NCBI GenBank assembly: GCA_023953835.1 | Contig: JAMLJB010000001.1 | Coordinates: 682,001-746,000, forward strand | DNA length: 64,000 nt | Direction of reading: 5' to 3' | Origin: Rhizobiaceae bacterium | Lineage (GTDB): Bacteria > Pseudomonadota > Alphaproteobacteria > Rhizobiales > Rhizobiaceae | Shown here: one piece after another, positions 7,367 through 16,500 of the stretch | How the letters are laid out: each line of letters opens with the position of its first letter | How positions within the stretch are numbered: the stretch's first letter is position 1 | The notes under the pieces: generated by a model | The model's input: the letters and a program-made list of their open reading frames with translations, nothing else | What the model was told of the DNA's origin: nothing | The model's database searches: none | Translations under genes and position numbers: made by a program

Positions 7367-10300
7367 GTGCTGGGACTGCTCGTCGTATTGACGGCTGTTG
7401 TCTATGTAACGCTGCTTTTCGCGGTAGCGAGCTTCGGTGATCGTCGCGCCGCGCGCGAAGGGCCCGGGCTGCCGCGACCCTACATCTATGCACTCAGCCT
7501 CGCCATCTATTGCACCTCCTGGACATTTTTCGGTTCGGTCGGTCTCGCGAGCGAGCGCAACATCGAGTTCCTCGCGATCTATGTCGGACCGATTCTCGTG
7601 TTCCTCTTCGGGTTCCCGCTTCTCAACCGGCTCGCGAGACTGGCCAAGGGCGAGAAAATCACCTCGATCGCGGACTTTCTGGGCGCCCGCTACGGCAAGA
7701 GCTTTTCCGTTGCCGCCATCGCCACATTGATCGCCACGATCGGCGCGGTTCCCTACATCGCCCTGCAACTCAAGGCGATCTCCGGCTCCGTCAACCTGAT
7801 GGTGGAATATTACACGGGCGCGCCGCTGTCTTTCTATCCGTTCGTCTCCGACATCTCTCTTGTCGTCGCGGTGCTGCTGGCGCTTTTTGCCATTCTTTTC
7901 GGCACGCGCCACGCCGATGCGACTGAACATCAGGACGGGCTGGTGCTCGCCGTCGCGGTCGAATCCATCGTCAAGCTGGTGGCTTTTCTCGCGGTCGGCC
8001 TGTTTACCTGTTTCATCCTGTTCGGGTCTCCGTCAGAGCTTGCGGACAAGATCGCGGCGTCGTCGGACGCTTCGTCGGCGCTCGACTACCGCACGTCGCT
8101 CGGCTCCTGGCTGGTGGTGACCGCGCTGAGCGGCTTTGCGATCATCCTGCTTCCGCGCCAGTTCTATGTGATGATCGTCGAAAACCGCAGCACCTCGGAA
8201 CTGCGCACGGCGACCTGGCTGTTTCCGCTCTATCTCATTGCGATCAACCTGTTCGTGCTGCCGATTGCACTGGCCGGGCGCGCCACGGTCGGCGACGCCA
8301 CCAGCAGCGACCTCTATGTGCTGTCGGTCCCGCTGCTTCAGGGCCACAACACGCTGGCGATGATCGCCTATATCGGCGGCCTGTCGGCGGCGACCGCGAT
8401 GGTGATTGTCGAAAGCGTCGCGCTTTCGATCATGATTTCCAACGACCTCGTCATTCCGATTTTCGTGCGCAGGCTGCTCACCTCCAGCCCCCGCGAGAAT
8501 GAAGACTGGTCCGCCGTCATTCTTCATATCCGGCGCGCGGCCATCTTCATCATCCTGTTCACCGCCTTCCTCTACTACCGCGAAAGCACGGGCAATTCGC
8601 GCCTGTCGGCCATCGGCCTGATGTCTTTCGCGGCGATTGCCCAGTTTGCGCCGGCCTTCGTCGGCGGGCTGATCTGGCGCGGTGCCAACAGCCGGGGCGC
8701 GATCCTCGGCATGGCAGTCGGCATCACCGTCTGGGGCTACACATTGCTGCTGCCGACGCTTGCCGCCCCGGACGCGGCAATCGTTCTTTACGGGCCGCTC
8801 GGCATCGAATCCCTGAAGCCTCAGGCGCTGTTCGGCACGGTTGCGGAGCCGCTGAACCATGGCGTGCTGTGGAGCCTGTCGCTCAACCTTGCCTTCTTCA
8901 TCCTCGGGTCGCTGTCACGCGCCGCGCGACCGCTGGAGCGCATTCAGGCATCGATCTTCGTGCGGCGCGACGCGGCGCCCGCGCCCAGCCTGCGCCGTTT
9001 CCGCACCCGGGTGACGGTCAACCAGCTCAAGGACACGATTGGCCGCTATCTCGGCGTGGAACGCACCGAGCGCTCATTCCAGAGTTTCCAGAACGCCTAT
9101 GGCCGCGTGCTGGACGGCAACGAGCAGGCTGGAACGGAGGTCATACGCTTTTCGGAGCAGTTGCTGGCGAGTGCGGTCGGTTCCTCCTCATCGCGGCTCA
9201 TTCTGTCGCTGCTGCTCAAGCGCAACGACGCTTCGGCCCGCGACGCCTACCGTCTGCTGGACGACGCCACCGAGGCGCTCCAGCAAAATCGTGACCTTCT
9301 CCAGATCGCGCTGGACCAGATGGAACAGGGGATCACGGTTTTCGACAGCGACCTGCGGCTTACCTGCTGGAACCGGCAATACCGCTCGCTCTTCAACCTG
9401 CCAGACGAGCTTGGGCAGGTCGGTGTCTCGCTGGACCTCATCTTGCGTTCGCTCGTGGAACGCGGAGAGATCACCACGGCCATGCGCGCCGAGGCGCTGA
9501 AGCGAATAGCCGCATCCGAAGGGCCGTGGCAGATGGAGCTGAAGCATTCGCGGCGCATCATCGAGATACGCTCCAATCCGATGCCGGATGGCGGCATGGT
9601 CGCAACCTATGCCGATATCTCGGCGCGCGTCGAAGCCGATCTCGCCCTGAAAAGCGCCAATGAATCGCTTGAGTTGCGGGTGCGCGACCGAACGTCCGAA
9701 CTGCTGCGCGTCAATGAGGAACTGGCGCAGGCGCAGATGCTCGCCGACGAGGCGAACCAGGGCAAGACGCGCTTTCTCGCAGCGGCGGGCCACGACATCC
9801 TGCAACCATTGAACGCCGCCCGCCTCTATTGCGCATCGCTCATCGAAAAGGCGCGTGACCGATCCGTCTCGGAAGCCGCGAACAACATCGAATCCTCGCT
9901 CGACTCCGTGGAGACAATCCTTGGGGCGGTTCTCGACATTTCCCGGCTGGACGCCGGCGCGATGACGCCCTCCCCCTCCGTCTTCGAGCTTGGCGCATTG
10001 CTCAAGCAGATCGGAACCGACTTCCAGCCGCTGGCGCTGGAAAAGAACCTCCGGCTGACCCTTGTGCCCTCCTCGCTGCGTGTGTCCAGCGACCGCAACC
10101 TGCTGCGGCGACTGATCCAGAACCTCGTGTCAAACGCTATAAAATATACCCGCACGGGGCGCATCCTTGTCGGCGTGAGGCATCGCGGGGAACTGGCGGA
10201 AATCCAGATCTTCGACACCGGCATCGGGATCGACGTGGAAAAGCTTTCTTCCGTTTTCAGCGAATTCACACGTCTCGAAGAAGGCAAGCGCGAAGCGCCC

Positions 10301-10846
10301 GGGCTTGGCCTTGGGCTGTCCATCGTGGATCGCATCGCGCGCGTGTTGCAGGTCGAGTTGCGGATTCACTCCGAGAAGGGGCGCGGCACCTGTTTCTCGA
10401 TCCTGCTGCCGGTGACCATGCAGGCCGCTCCGGCGCTCGTCACGACACAACCTGTGCCGAAAAGCGTCGGGCGCACGCTCGCCGGACTGCACGTGCTGTG
10501 TATCGACAATGACAGCCGCATTCTCGACAGCATGCGAATTTTGCTCGAGGGCTGGGGCTGCGTGGTGCGCACGGCTGCGGACGGCGCGGGCGCGGCTGAC
10601 GGCCCGTCGCCACACATCGTGCTGGCGGACTATCACCTCGACCGGGAAAGCGGGCTTGATGCCATCAAGCTCCTGCGCCAGCGCTGGGGTTATGTGCCGG
10701 CCGTGCTGGTGACGGCGGATCGCTCCAGCGAGGTGCGATCCGCTGCAGCGGAGATCGACGTTCCGGTGCTCAACAAGCCCGTCAAGCCGGCGGCACTTCG
10801 GTCCATGATAACGCGGCTGCGCCAGAGCGCCGAAGCCGCTGAGTGA
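7367..10846 (+). CDS. SSS-transporter / histidine kinase / receiver hybrid (CrbS/MxtR-like)
   Basis: A sensor of about 1159 residues. The first 530 or so form a multi-TM sodium:solute symporter (SLC5-like) domain with the opening YALSLAIYCTSWTFFGSVG. A STAC-like linker follows (about 560-650), then a PAS domain (MEQGITVFDSDLRLTCWN), a coiled coil, a HisKA domain with phospho-acceptor His in AAAGHDILQPLNA (about H809), a HATPase domain (NLVSNAIKYTR, DTGIGI) and a C-terminal receiver with Asp in LADYHLDRESG (about D1088). This is the CrbS/MxtR architecture, linked in other bacteria to acetate use. The GTG at 7367 is chosen because GGGAGG sits about 10 nt upstream; a GTG at 7331 is the alternative. 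The facing response regulator ends 13 bp away. Confidence 0.9.
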   Translation: MLGLLVVLTAVVYVTLLFAVASFGDRRAAREGPGLPRPYIYALSLAIYCTSWTFFGSVGLASERNIEFLAIYVGPILVFLFGFPLLNRLARLAKGEKITSIADFLGARYGKSFSVAAIATLIATIGAVPYIALQLKAISGSVNLMVEYYTGAPLSFYPFVSDISLVVAVLLALFAILFGTRHADATEHQDGLVLAVAVESIVKLVAFLAVGLFTCFILFGSPSELADKIAASSDASSALDYRTSLGSWLVVTALSGFAIILLPRQFYVMIVENRSTSELRTATWLFPLYLIAINLFVLPIALAGRATVGDATSSDLYVLSVPLLQGHNTLAMIAYIGGLSAATAMVIVESVALSIMISNDLVIPIFVRRLLTSSPRENEDWSAVILHIRRAAIFIILFTAFLYYRESTGNSRLSAIGLMSFAAIAQFAPAFVGGLIWRGANSRGAILGMAVGITVWGYTLLLPTLAAPDAAIVLYGPLGIESLKPQALFGTVAEPLNHGVLWSLSLNLAFFILGSLSRAARPLERIQASIFVRRDAAPAPSLRRFRTRVTVNQLKDTIGRYLGVERTERSFQSFQNAYGRVLDGNEQAGTEVIRFSEQLLASAVGSSSSRLILSLLLKRNDASARDAYRLLDDATEALQQNRDLLQIALDQMEQGITVFDSDLRLTCWNRQYRSLFNLPDELGQVGVSLDLILRSLVERGEITTAMRAEALKRIAASEGPWQMELKHSRRIIEIRSNPMPDGGMVATYADISARVEADLALKSANESLELRVRDRTSELLRVNEELAQAQMLADEANQGKTRFLAAAGHDILQPLNAARLYCASLIEKARDRSVSEAANNIESSLDSVETILGAVLDISRLDAGAMTPSPSVFELGALLKQIGTDFQPLALEKNLRLTLVPSSLRVSSDRNLLRRLIQNLVSNAIKYTRTGRILVGVRHRGELAEIQIFDTGIGIDVEKLSSVFSEFTRLEEGKREAPGLGLGLSIVDRIARVLQVELRIHSEKGRGTCFSILLPVTMQAAPALVTTQPVPKSVGRTLAGLHVLCIDNDSRILDSMRILLEGWGCVVRTAADGAGAADGPSPHIVLADYHLDRESGLDAIKLLRQRWGYVPAVLVTADRSSEVRSAAAEIDVPVLNKPVKPAALRSMITRLRQSAEAAE

Positions 10847-10859
10847 TTACTGTCAGGAC

Positions 10860-11513
10860 CTATTGCAGTTGCGGCTCGTGGCCGATCTTGGACAGGAGGA
10901 TGACCGCCTGCGTGCGGCTGTCGACGTCAAGTTTCTGAAGAATGGCCGAAACATGCGCCTTGATGGTGGCTTCTGAAACGCCCAACTCATACGCCACCTG
11001 CTTGTTGAGCAGACCCTCCGCCAGCATTCCCAGCACGCGGGTCTGCTGCGGCGTGAGAGACTGGAGCCTTCGGATGATGTTTGAAATCTCCAGGTCGTGC
11101 TCTACCCCGAGATCGACTCCGGTGGGCGTAGCCACTTCGCCGTTCAGGACGGTGACCACCGCTTCCCTGATCTCTTCCATCGCAGCCGATTTGGAGATGA
11201 AGCCGGAGGCGCCCAGTTCGAGCGCTCGGCGAATCGTCGTGACGTCGTCATGGGCCGACACCACCATCATGGGCACGTCGGGGTGTATTCCTCGCAAGGA
11301 AATCAAGGCCGAGAGACCGCTTGCGCCGGGCATGGAAAGGTCCAGCAGGACGAGGTCGATATCGTCGGTCGAAATGGCCAATTGCTTGACCTCTTCGAAA
11401 TCGCCCGCCTCGAGAACGGTGATGACATTGCCTATCCCCGCCAAAGCCTGCTTCAGCGCGCCGCGAAACAGCGGATGATCGTCTGCGATGACGATTTTAT
11501 AGCCCGAGGGCAA
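10860..11513 (-). CDS. LuxR/NarL-family response regulator (CrbR-like)
   Basis: A 217-residue two-domain regulator. The N-terminal receiver has the acidic pair D11-D12, phospho-acceptor D58 in LVLLDLSMPG and the conserved K108 in GFISKSA. The C-terminal LuxR-type helix-turn-helix (about 150-210) contains LTPQQTRVLGMLAEGLLNKQ and ATIKAHVSAILQKL. It is convergent with the SSS-type hybrid kinase with only 13 bp between the stops, which supports a cognate pair. In CrbS/CrbR systems this regulator activates acetyl-CoA synthetase genes. No such target lies in the window, so the regulon here is inference. Confidence 0.9.
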   Translation of the reverse strand: MPSGYKIVIADDHPLFRGALKQALAGIGNVITVLEAGDFEEVKQLAISTDDIDLVLLDLSMPGASGLSALISLRGIHPDVPMMVVSAHDDVTTIRRALELGASGFISKSAAMEEIREAVVTVLNGEVATPTGVDLGVEHDLEISNIIRRLQSLTPQQTRVLGMLAEGLLNKQVAYELGVSEATIKAHVSAILQKLDVDSRTQAVILLSKIGHEPQLQ

Positions 11514-11610
11514 GCGACTCCTCCCCTGATCTTCGGCCGCGTTGCTGATGCAACGTTAATCAGCTTCGCTCCCGCCGATCAAGAACAAAGGACTCATGCA
11601 GGCCATTGCC

Positions 11611-12036
11611 TCAGGTCCTGTTCGGAGCACTTTCCTCTGCCGAGCCGCTGCCGCGCAGGTCCCGGTCGAATTCCTTGACGATTTCCAGGAAGCCCCGGAA
11701 GAACCTTTGCATGTAGGACATGGTGCGGTCGAATTCGTCTTCCGACGGCAGCCCCTTGCCGCCAGAACCTTGCTCCAGCGCCGAAACGCGCCCCTCAAGC
11801 GCGGAGACCTGCTCCCTGAGCCGGTCGATCTCGTCCTCGAAGGCGCCGCGCTCGTCTGCAGCCATGCGGCATACGAGCTGCCCGGATTGATCGCGACAGG
11901 TCGACATCTCTCCGGTTCGCCGGTCGAGGCGAACATAGCCCTGATCCGTCTTTTCCAGAGCGTAGCGGTCCTGCTCCTGGGCAGGCCCCATGACGGTGGA
12001 ACCGAGAAGAAGGACTGATGCCAACAGGATGCGCAT
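11611..12036 (-). CDS. Hypothetical secreted coiled-coil protein
   Basis: 141 residues with a clear signal peptide (MRILLASVLLLGSTVMGPAQ, cleavage probably near residue 20). A charged domain carrying CRDQSGQLVCRMAADERGAF follows, then a coiled coil (about 65-90, DRLREQVSALEGRVSALEQG) and a C-terminal helix with MQRFFRGFLEIVKEFDRDL. The two cysteines, spaced CRDQSGQLVC, could form a periplasmic disulfide. I recognise no named family. The ATG at 12036 is preferred since GGAGG lies 8 nt upstream; longer in-frame starts would bury the signal peptide. The gene lies upstream of the response regulator on the same strand, 97 bp away. Confidence 0.7.
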   Translation of the reverse strand: MRILLASVLLLGSTVMGPAQEQDRYALEKTDQGYVRLDRRTGEMSTCRDQSGQLVCRMAADERGAFEDEIDRLREQVSALEGRVSALEQGSGGKGLPSEDEFDRTMSYMQRFFRGFLEIVKEFDRDLRGSGSAEESAPNRT

Positions 12037-12135
12037 TTCGAAACCCTCCATGCCTGGGGTGAAGTGTGGCCGCACTTTATGCTGAAATTGCGATGAATGG
12101 TTGTCCACCATCCTGCTTGAGCCTATAGGGCGCTC

Positions 12136-12483
12136 ATGAACGAGACCATCTACAAAATCGTTCCCCGGGAATTGTGGCGAGAGGCGGAACAGGCCGGATC
12201 GTTCTCAGGAAGCCCGGTGGACCATCAGGACGGCTTTATCCATTTTTCGACGGCGGAGCAGGTCGCGGAAACCGCCACCAAACACTTTGCAGGGCAGGAC
12301 GGATTGCTGCTGGTCGCGGTCAGCGCCCATGCTTTGGGAAATGCCCTCAAACATGAACCTTCGCGCGGCGGCGCGCTGTTTCCGCATCTTTATGCATCGC
12401 TGCCACTCACTGCTGTGCAATGGGTGAAGCCGTTGCCGATGCGCTCCGATGGCGGGCACACATTTCCGTCGCTGGAGCCGTAA
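12136..12483 (+). CDS. DUF952 family protein
   Basis: 115 residues matching the DUF952 pattern: an N-terminal IYKIVPRELW, the central DGFIHFSTAEQVAETA motif, an HLYASLPL segment and a C-terminal tryptophan region. DUF952 proteins are small, cytoplasmic and distantly related to ADP-ribosyltransferase-like folds; their activity is not established. The stop codon is only 2 bp from the pyrD start, so the two genes are co-transcribed and probably translationally coupled. The same DUF952-pyrD pairing is seen in other rhizobial genomes. Confidence 0.85.
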   Translation: MNETIYKIVPRELWREAEQAGSFSGSPVDHQDGFIHFSTAEQVAETATKHFAGQDGLLLVAVSAHALGNALKHEPSRGGALFPHLYASLPLTAVQWVKPLPMRSDGGHTFPSLEP

Positions 12484-12485
12484 GG

Positions 12486-13568
12486 ATGCTTCTGGACCGG
12501 ATCGGCAGGAGACTGCTTTTCACATTTGACCCCGAGACGGCGCACGGTCTTTCCATCCGGGCGTTGAAGTGCGGCCTGCCGCCGATTGCAAGGCCGGCGC
12601 AGGACGCCCGGCTTCATGTGCGGCTGGCCGGGCTCGATTTTCCCAACCCGATCGGCATGGCGGCGGGATATGACAAGAACGCGGAAGTGCCGGACGCGCT
12701 GCTGCGCCTCGGATTCGGCTTTGCCGAAGTCGGAACGGTCACGCCCCTGCCTCAGCCGGGCAATCCGAAGCCGCGTATCTTTCGACTGGAACAGGATCGC
12801 GCGGTCATCAACCGGCTTGGCTTCAACAATGAAGGACATGATGCGGCGGCAGCGCGACTGACGGCGCGCACGCGCAAAGGCATTGTTGGCGTCAACATCG
12901 GCGCGAACAAGGACAGCGCGGACCGCATGGCCGACTATGAGCTAGGTATCGAGCGCTTCGCGGCGCTTGCGAGCTATCTGACGGTCAATATCTCGTCCCC
13001 CAACACGCCCGGCCTGCGCACCATGCAGTCGCGCGAGCATCTTTCGGAGCTTCTTGCGCGCGTGATGACCGCACGCGACCGCTTCGCGCAGGCGGGGAGA
13101 GCGGTCCCGGTGTTCCTCAAGATCGCGCCCGACCTTTCCGAGGCCGAACTGGACGACATCGCGGCGGAGCTGATCGCCAGCCGGACGGACGGGCTGATCG
13201 TTTCCAACACCACGATTGCGCGGACGGGATTGCATGCGGGCCCTTCCGCCGCCGAGACCGGAGGCCTTTCGGGCAGACCGCTGTTCGCGCGCTCGACCGC
13301 GGCGCTGGCCTGCATGCGCAAGCGGCTCGGCGCGGACTATCCGATCATCGGGGTGGGCGGTGTCGATTCGGCGGAAACCGCGCTGGAAAAGATACGCGCC
13401 GGGGCAGATCTCGTGCAATTGTACACTGGGATGATCTATGGCGGGCCGAGCCTCCCCAACCGCATCGTCGAAGGCATGGTCAAGGCGGTCAAAGCGAGCG
13501 GCGCGACTTCGATCCGCGAACTGCGTGACACGCGGCTGTCCCATTGGCTTGCTCAGCCGCTGGAATGA
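12486..13568 (+). CDS. pyrD: Dihydroorotate dehydrogenase (quinone), class 2
   Basis: Flavoenzyme oxidising dihydroorotate to orotate in pyrimidine synthesis and passing electrons to membrane quinone. The 360-residue protein has the class 2 N-terminal membrane-association helices (MLLDRIGRRLLFTFDPETAH), the FMN region ANPIG-like NPIGMAAGYDKN, RLGFNNEGHD, and NISSPNTPGLRTMQ that contains the catalytic Ser. The C-terminal IIGVGGVDSAE and LVQLYTGMIYGGP bind the FMN phosphate. The ATG at 12486 follows TAAGG and the DUF952 stop. Its last 16 bp overlap the end of the convergent MATE gene. Confidence 0.95.
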   Translation: MLLDRIGRRLLFTFDPETAHGLSIRALKCGLPPIARPAQDARLHVRLAGLDFPNPIGMAAGYDKNAEVPDALLRLGFGFAEVGTVTPLPQPGNPKPRIFRLEQDRAVINRLGFNNEGHDAAAARLTARTRKGIVGVNIGANKDSADRMADYELGIERFAALASYLTVNISSPNTPGLRTMQSREHLSELLARVMTARDRFAQAGRAVPVFLKIAPDLSEAELDDIAAELIASRTDGLIVSNTTIARTGLHAGPSAAETGGLSGRPLFARSTAALACMRKRLGADYPIIGVGGVDSAETALEKIRAGADLVQLYTGMIYGGPSLPNRIVEGMVKAVKASGATSIRELRDTRLSHWLAQPLE

Positions 13569-14857
13569 ATGCCGGAAAGTCGCAATCGCAGCATCGCGAG
13601 CAGAGTCAGGCCACGGAACAGCAGGAAAATGTGGAGCGCTGCCCATAGCCCCGCATTTCCGAACCTTGGCTCAAGCAGAGCCAGCGCAACCAGAAACGCG
13701 CCAAGAGATACGAGCATCATGTTGCGCATGTCGCGCGACCATGTCGCGCCGATAAACACGCCGTCCATCTGGAATGCGAGCACGCCGCTCAGGCCGGTGA
13801 ACGCAGCCCATGGCAGATAGCGGGCCGCCTCGCGCCGAACGTCATCGGCGGTCGTCATTGCCGACAGCAGTGACGAACCGAACAGGAGAAACACGAGAAC
13901 CGCCCCCAGGGCAAATCCAAAACCCCAAAGCGCGGTGAGCTTCACAGCACGAACGAAGGGCAGCCGCGCGCCCGCGCCAAGCGCCCTGCCCGCCAGTTGC
14001 TCGGCTGCCGTGGCAAAGCCGTCGAGAAAGAAGCTGGCGATCATGAACAGGTGCAACAGCACCGCATTTGCTGCAAGCGTGACCGTGCCGAGCGACGCGC
14101 CGTGTTTGGCGAAGAGCGCAAAAGCAGCAAGCAGGCAGAAGGAGCGGATCATTATGTCGCCGTTGAGCGCGAGCATCGCCTTGACCGCGCCGATGTCGAG
14201 CACACTCGACCATTGCAACGCCGCCATTTGCCGGAAGCGGCGCGCGATGAGAACCGCGCCGGCGAGCATAGCCACGCATTCCGCGATGACCGTGCCCCAG
14301 GCCACACCGGAAACGCCCCAGCCGAAATAAAGGCCCAGAAGCACCGACAGGAGGATGTTAGTGCAGTTCAGCAGGATCTGGAGCGCCAGCCCCAACGTGC
14401 CTTCGCCCCTGCCCAGCACGTAGCCGAGGATCGCATAGTTTGCGAGCGCAACCGGGGCCGCGAGGCAGCGTATGCGGACATACTGGTCAAGAGCGATGTT
14501 CACCGCCGCTTCCGCGCCCATAAATCGTTGTCCGGCAAGAGAAATAAGCGGCGACAATATCGCGATGGACAGGCCAATGGCAGTCGCCAGCAGAAGCGCA
14601 CGAATCAAGACATGCCGCTGTTCGCGCTCGTCGTTCCTCCCGAACGCCTGTGCAACCAGACCCGTCGTCCCTGAACGCAGGCCATTGAAGGTGGAGAATA
14701 CGACATCGAACACGATGGCACCGGCAGCAAGTCCGCCGATGAGCGCCGCATCGCCTAGCTGTCCGACGACCGCCGTGTCCGCCAGACCAATGAGCGGCGT
14801 CGTGACGTAGGCAAACGTCATCGGCACCGCAATGGCCAGCACCGTGCGGTTGGTCAC
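13553..14857 (-). CDS. MATE family efflux transporter (DinF-like)
   Basis: A multidrug and toxin extrusion protein of about 434 residues with 12 predicted transmembrane helices in two similar halves. The first helix carries VLAIAVPMTFAYVTTPLIGLADT, the usual MATE entry motif with VVGQLGDAALIGGLA, and the second half contains IMIRSFCLLAAFALF. The DinF subgroup is suggested by length and motifs. The substrate is unknown. I start it at the GTG at 14857 (AGGCGG about 10 nt upstream). The frame stays open to a TTG at 14971, but that codon abuts the divergent deacetylase start, leaving no room for a promoter. Confidence 0.88.
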   Translation of the reverse strand: MTNRTVLAIAVPMTFAYVTTPLIGLADTAVVGQLGDAALIGGLAAGAIVFDVVFSTFNGLRSGTTGLVAQAFGRNDEREQRHVLIRALLLATAIGLSIAILSPLISLAGQRFMGAEAAVNIALDQYVRIRCLAAPVALANYAILGYVLGRGEGTLGLALQILLNCTNILLSVLLGLYFGWGVSGVAWGTVIAECVAMLAGAVLIARRFRQMAALQWSSVLDIGAVKAMLALNGDIMIRSFCLLAAFALFAKHGASLGTVTLAANAVLLHLFMIASFFLDGFATAAEQLAGRALGAGARLPFVRAVKLTALWGFGFALGAVLVFLLFGSSLLSAMTTADDVRREAARYLPWAAFTGLSGVLAFQMDGVFIGATWSRDMRNMMLVSLGAFLVALALLEPRFGNAGLWAALHIFLLFRGLTLLAMLRLRLSGIHSSG

Positions 14858-14970
14858 CTCGAATGAGCCGCCTGCCTGTTTCAGTGACCACCCCTTGATC
14901 GCATGCGGGAAATATCCCAGCTTCGCCGGGAAGCCAACCGGCCGTTTCGTGCAAGATCGTTTCGCCAGCA

Positions 14971-15897
14971 ATGCCGCTGCATATCGTCACCCATCCCGAC
15001 TATGACGCGGGCTTTGCCCCGACGCATCGCTTTCCGATGGGCAAATATTCAGCGCTCATCACCAGTCTCGAAACGCGCGGCTTCCTGCTACCCGGATATG
15101 TCCATCGACCGGTCCCGCCGCCTGCGAGTTGGCTTTCCCTCGCCCATGACAGAGCTTATGTCGATCAGGTGATCGCCTGCGACGTTCCAAAGCGGATCGA
15201 GCGCGAGATCGGCTTTCCCATCGTCGAGCGCACCGCGCGGCGCGCGCTGCTGGCCAGCGGCGGAACCATCCTCGCCGCACGGCTGGCGCTTGAGCAGGGA
15301 ATCGCATGCAACACCGCTGGCGGCAGCCATCATGCCCGCCGCGCTCAGGGTGCGGGGTTCTGCACCTTCAACGATGTCGCGGTAGCTTGCCGGGTGCTGC
15401 TGGACGAAGGCACGGTCAACGACATCCTGATCGTCGACCTCGACGTGCATCAAGGCGATGGAACGGCGGAAATCCTGGCGTCTGAACCGCGCGCCTTCAC
15501 CTATTCAATGCATGCCGCGCGAAACTATCCCGTTCGCAAGGCGAATTCCAACCGGGATGAGCCGCTTCCCGACGGTACGGGTGACGATGTCTATCTTGCC
15601 CGCCTTTCCGACGCGCTCCGGGACCTGGGAGAACTGCGCGCATGGGACCTCGTTTTCTACAATGCCGGGGTCGATCCGCATGTCGACGACAGGCTCGGAC
15701 GCCTCGCGCTTTCGACCGACGGCCTGCGGCGGCGCGACGAGATGGTGGTCCGATATTTCCGCGAACGCGGCGTCCCGCTATGCGGCGTGCTCGGCGGTGG
15801 ATATTCGCACGACGTCACGGAGCTTGCAGAACGCCACGCCATCCTGTTCGAGGTGGCTGCGGGATTCGCTAGCGTCGATAGTTCAGCAGTCGGATGA
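14971..15897 (+). CDS. Histone deacetylase-like amidohydrolase
   Basis: Zinc amidohydrolase of the arginase-deacetylase superfamily (AcuC/HDAC-like). Bacterial members deacetylate acetylated lysines, polyamines or other amides. The 308 residues show the charge-relay His pair in AGGSHHARRA (H120, H121), zinc ligands in VDLDVHQGDGTA (D158, H160) and in NAGVDPHVDD (D235), and GGGYSHD containing the transition-state Tyr. The substrate cannot be inferred, because there is no acetoin or polyamine gene beside it. The 3' end overlaps the convergent DUF6460 gene by 29 bp. Confidence 0.9.
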   Translation: MPLHIVTHPDYDAGFAPTHRFPMGKYSALITSLETRGFLLPGYVHRPVPPPASWLSLAHDRAYVDQVIACDVPKRIEREIGFPIVERTARRALLASGGTILAARLALEQGIACNTAGGSHHARRAQGAGFCTFNDVAVACRVLLDEGTVNDILIVDLDVHQGDGTAEILASEPRAFTYSMHAARNYPVRKANSNRDEPLPDGTGDDVYLARLSDALRDLGELRAWDLVFYNAGVDPHVDDRLGRLALSTDGLRRRDEMVVRYFRERGVPLCGVLGGGYSHDVTELAERHAILFEVAAGFASVDSSAVG

Positions 15898-16126
15898 CGA
15901 TGAATGCCGGGATGACGACCGCCGCACCGAGCAGCAGATAGGTGAACAGCCTGTCGAAGGCCCGGAAACCCATGTTCCAGAGATTGATGAAGAAGTTCTC
16001 GATGCTGTAGAAAACATCCAGCGGCGACCAGCCGAAGGCGTGCATGACCATGCCGACGACAAGTGAAACTGCAAGCAGCTTCACCAGAACGCGCAGCGGG
16101 CTATCACCAAGAATACGGGCCAGCAA
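15869..16126 (-). CDS. DUF6460 small membrane protein
   Basis: 85 residues with two predicted transmembrane helices (about 13-30 LVKLLAVSLVVGMVMHAFGW and 62-80 TYLLLGAAVVIPAFIVIRLL), separated by an aromatic loop containing SIENFFINLWNMGFRAFDR. This matches the small DUF6460 membrane family of alphaproteobacteria, whose function is unknown. The start ATG at 16126 lies 131 bp from the divergent tRNA gene. The reading frame overlaps the 3' end of the convergent deacetylase gene by 29 bp, so the last residues (RLLNYRR) are encoded antisense to it. Confidence 0.75.
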   Translation of the reverse strand: MLARILGDSPLRVLVKLLAVSLVVGMVMHAFGWSPLDVFYSIENFFINLWNMGFRAFDRLFTYLLLGAAVVIPAFIVIRLLNYRR

Positions 16127-16257
16127 AGGCTTACTCCTTCATCCCATGGCCGGAATCGGCGTCCAGACCTTTGTCAAATACGTTTCCGCCGTCAACGCTT
16201 CAAGGACGAGGAATTTCTATTGAAGCGCAACGGGCGCGCATGATAACGAAATCGTAT

Positions 16258-16331
16258 GCGGGTGTAGCTCAATGGCAGAGCAGCAGCTTCCCAAGCTGAA
16301 TACGAGGGTTCGATTCCCTTCACCCGCTCCA
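16258..16331 (+). tRNA. tRNA-Gly (anticodon CCC)
   Basis: A complete cloverleaf reads from the acceptor GCGGGTG (16258-16264) to the matching CACCCGC (16321-16327), followed by T and an encoded CCA. The D arm is GCTC...GAGC, the anticodon loop is TTCCCAA, and the T arm is AGGGTTCGATTCCCT. The anticodon CCC decodes GGG glycine codons, and the layout closely parallels E. coli tRNA-Gly(CCC). The outermost anticodon-stem pair (G-A) is a mismatch. Confidence 0.95.
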
Positions 16332-16500
16332 GCACCGGAAGCCGTTTTTCTGAACCTCCCCGTCATCATCCAGTGACGGTATCGGTCGTTATATGCTGCG
16401 CGGAGATTGTTTTCCCGCTCGGGCGGAGACATCGGTATTCACTTTTCGGCCCATTCCAACTAGGAGGGTCCTCAAATGCGGAGGAGGAAAATCACACGAC

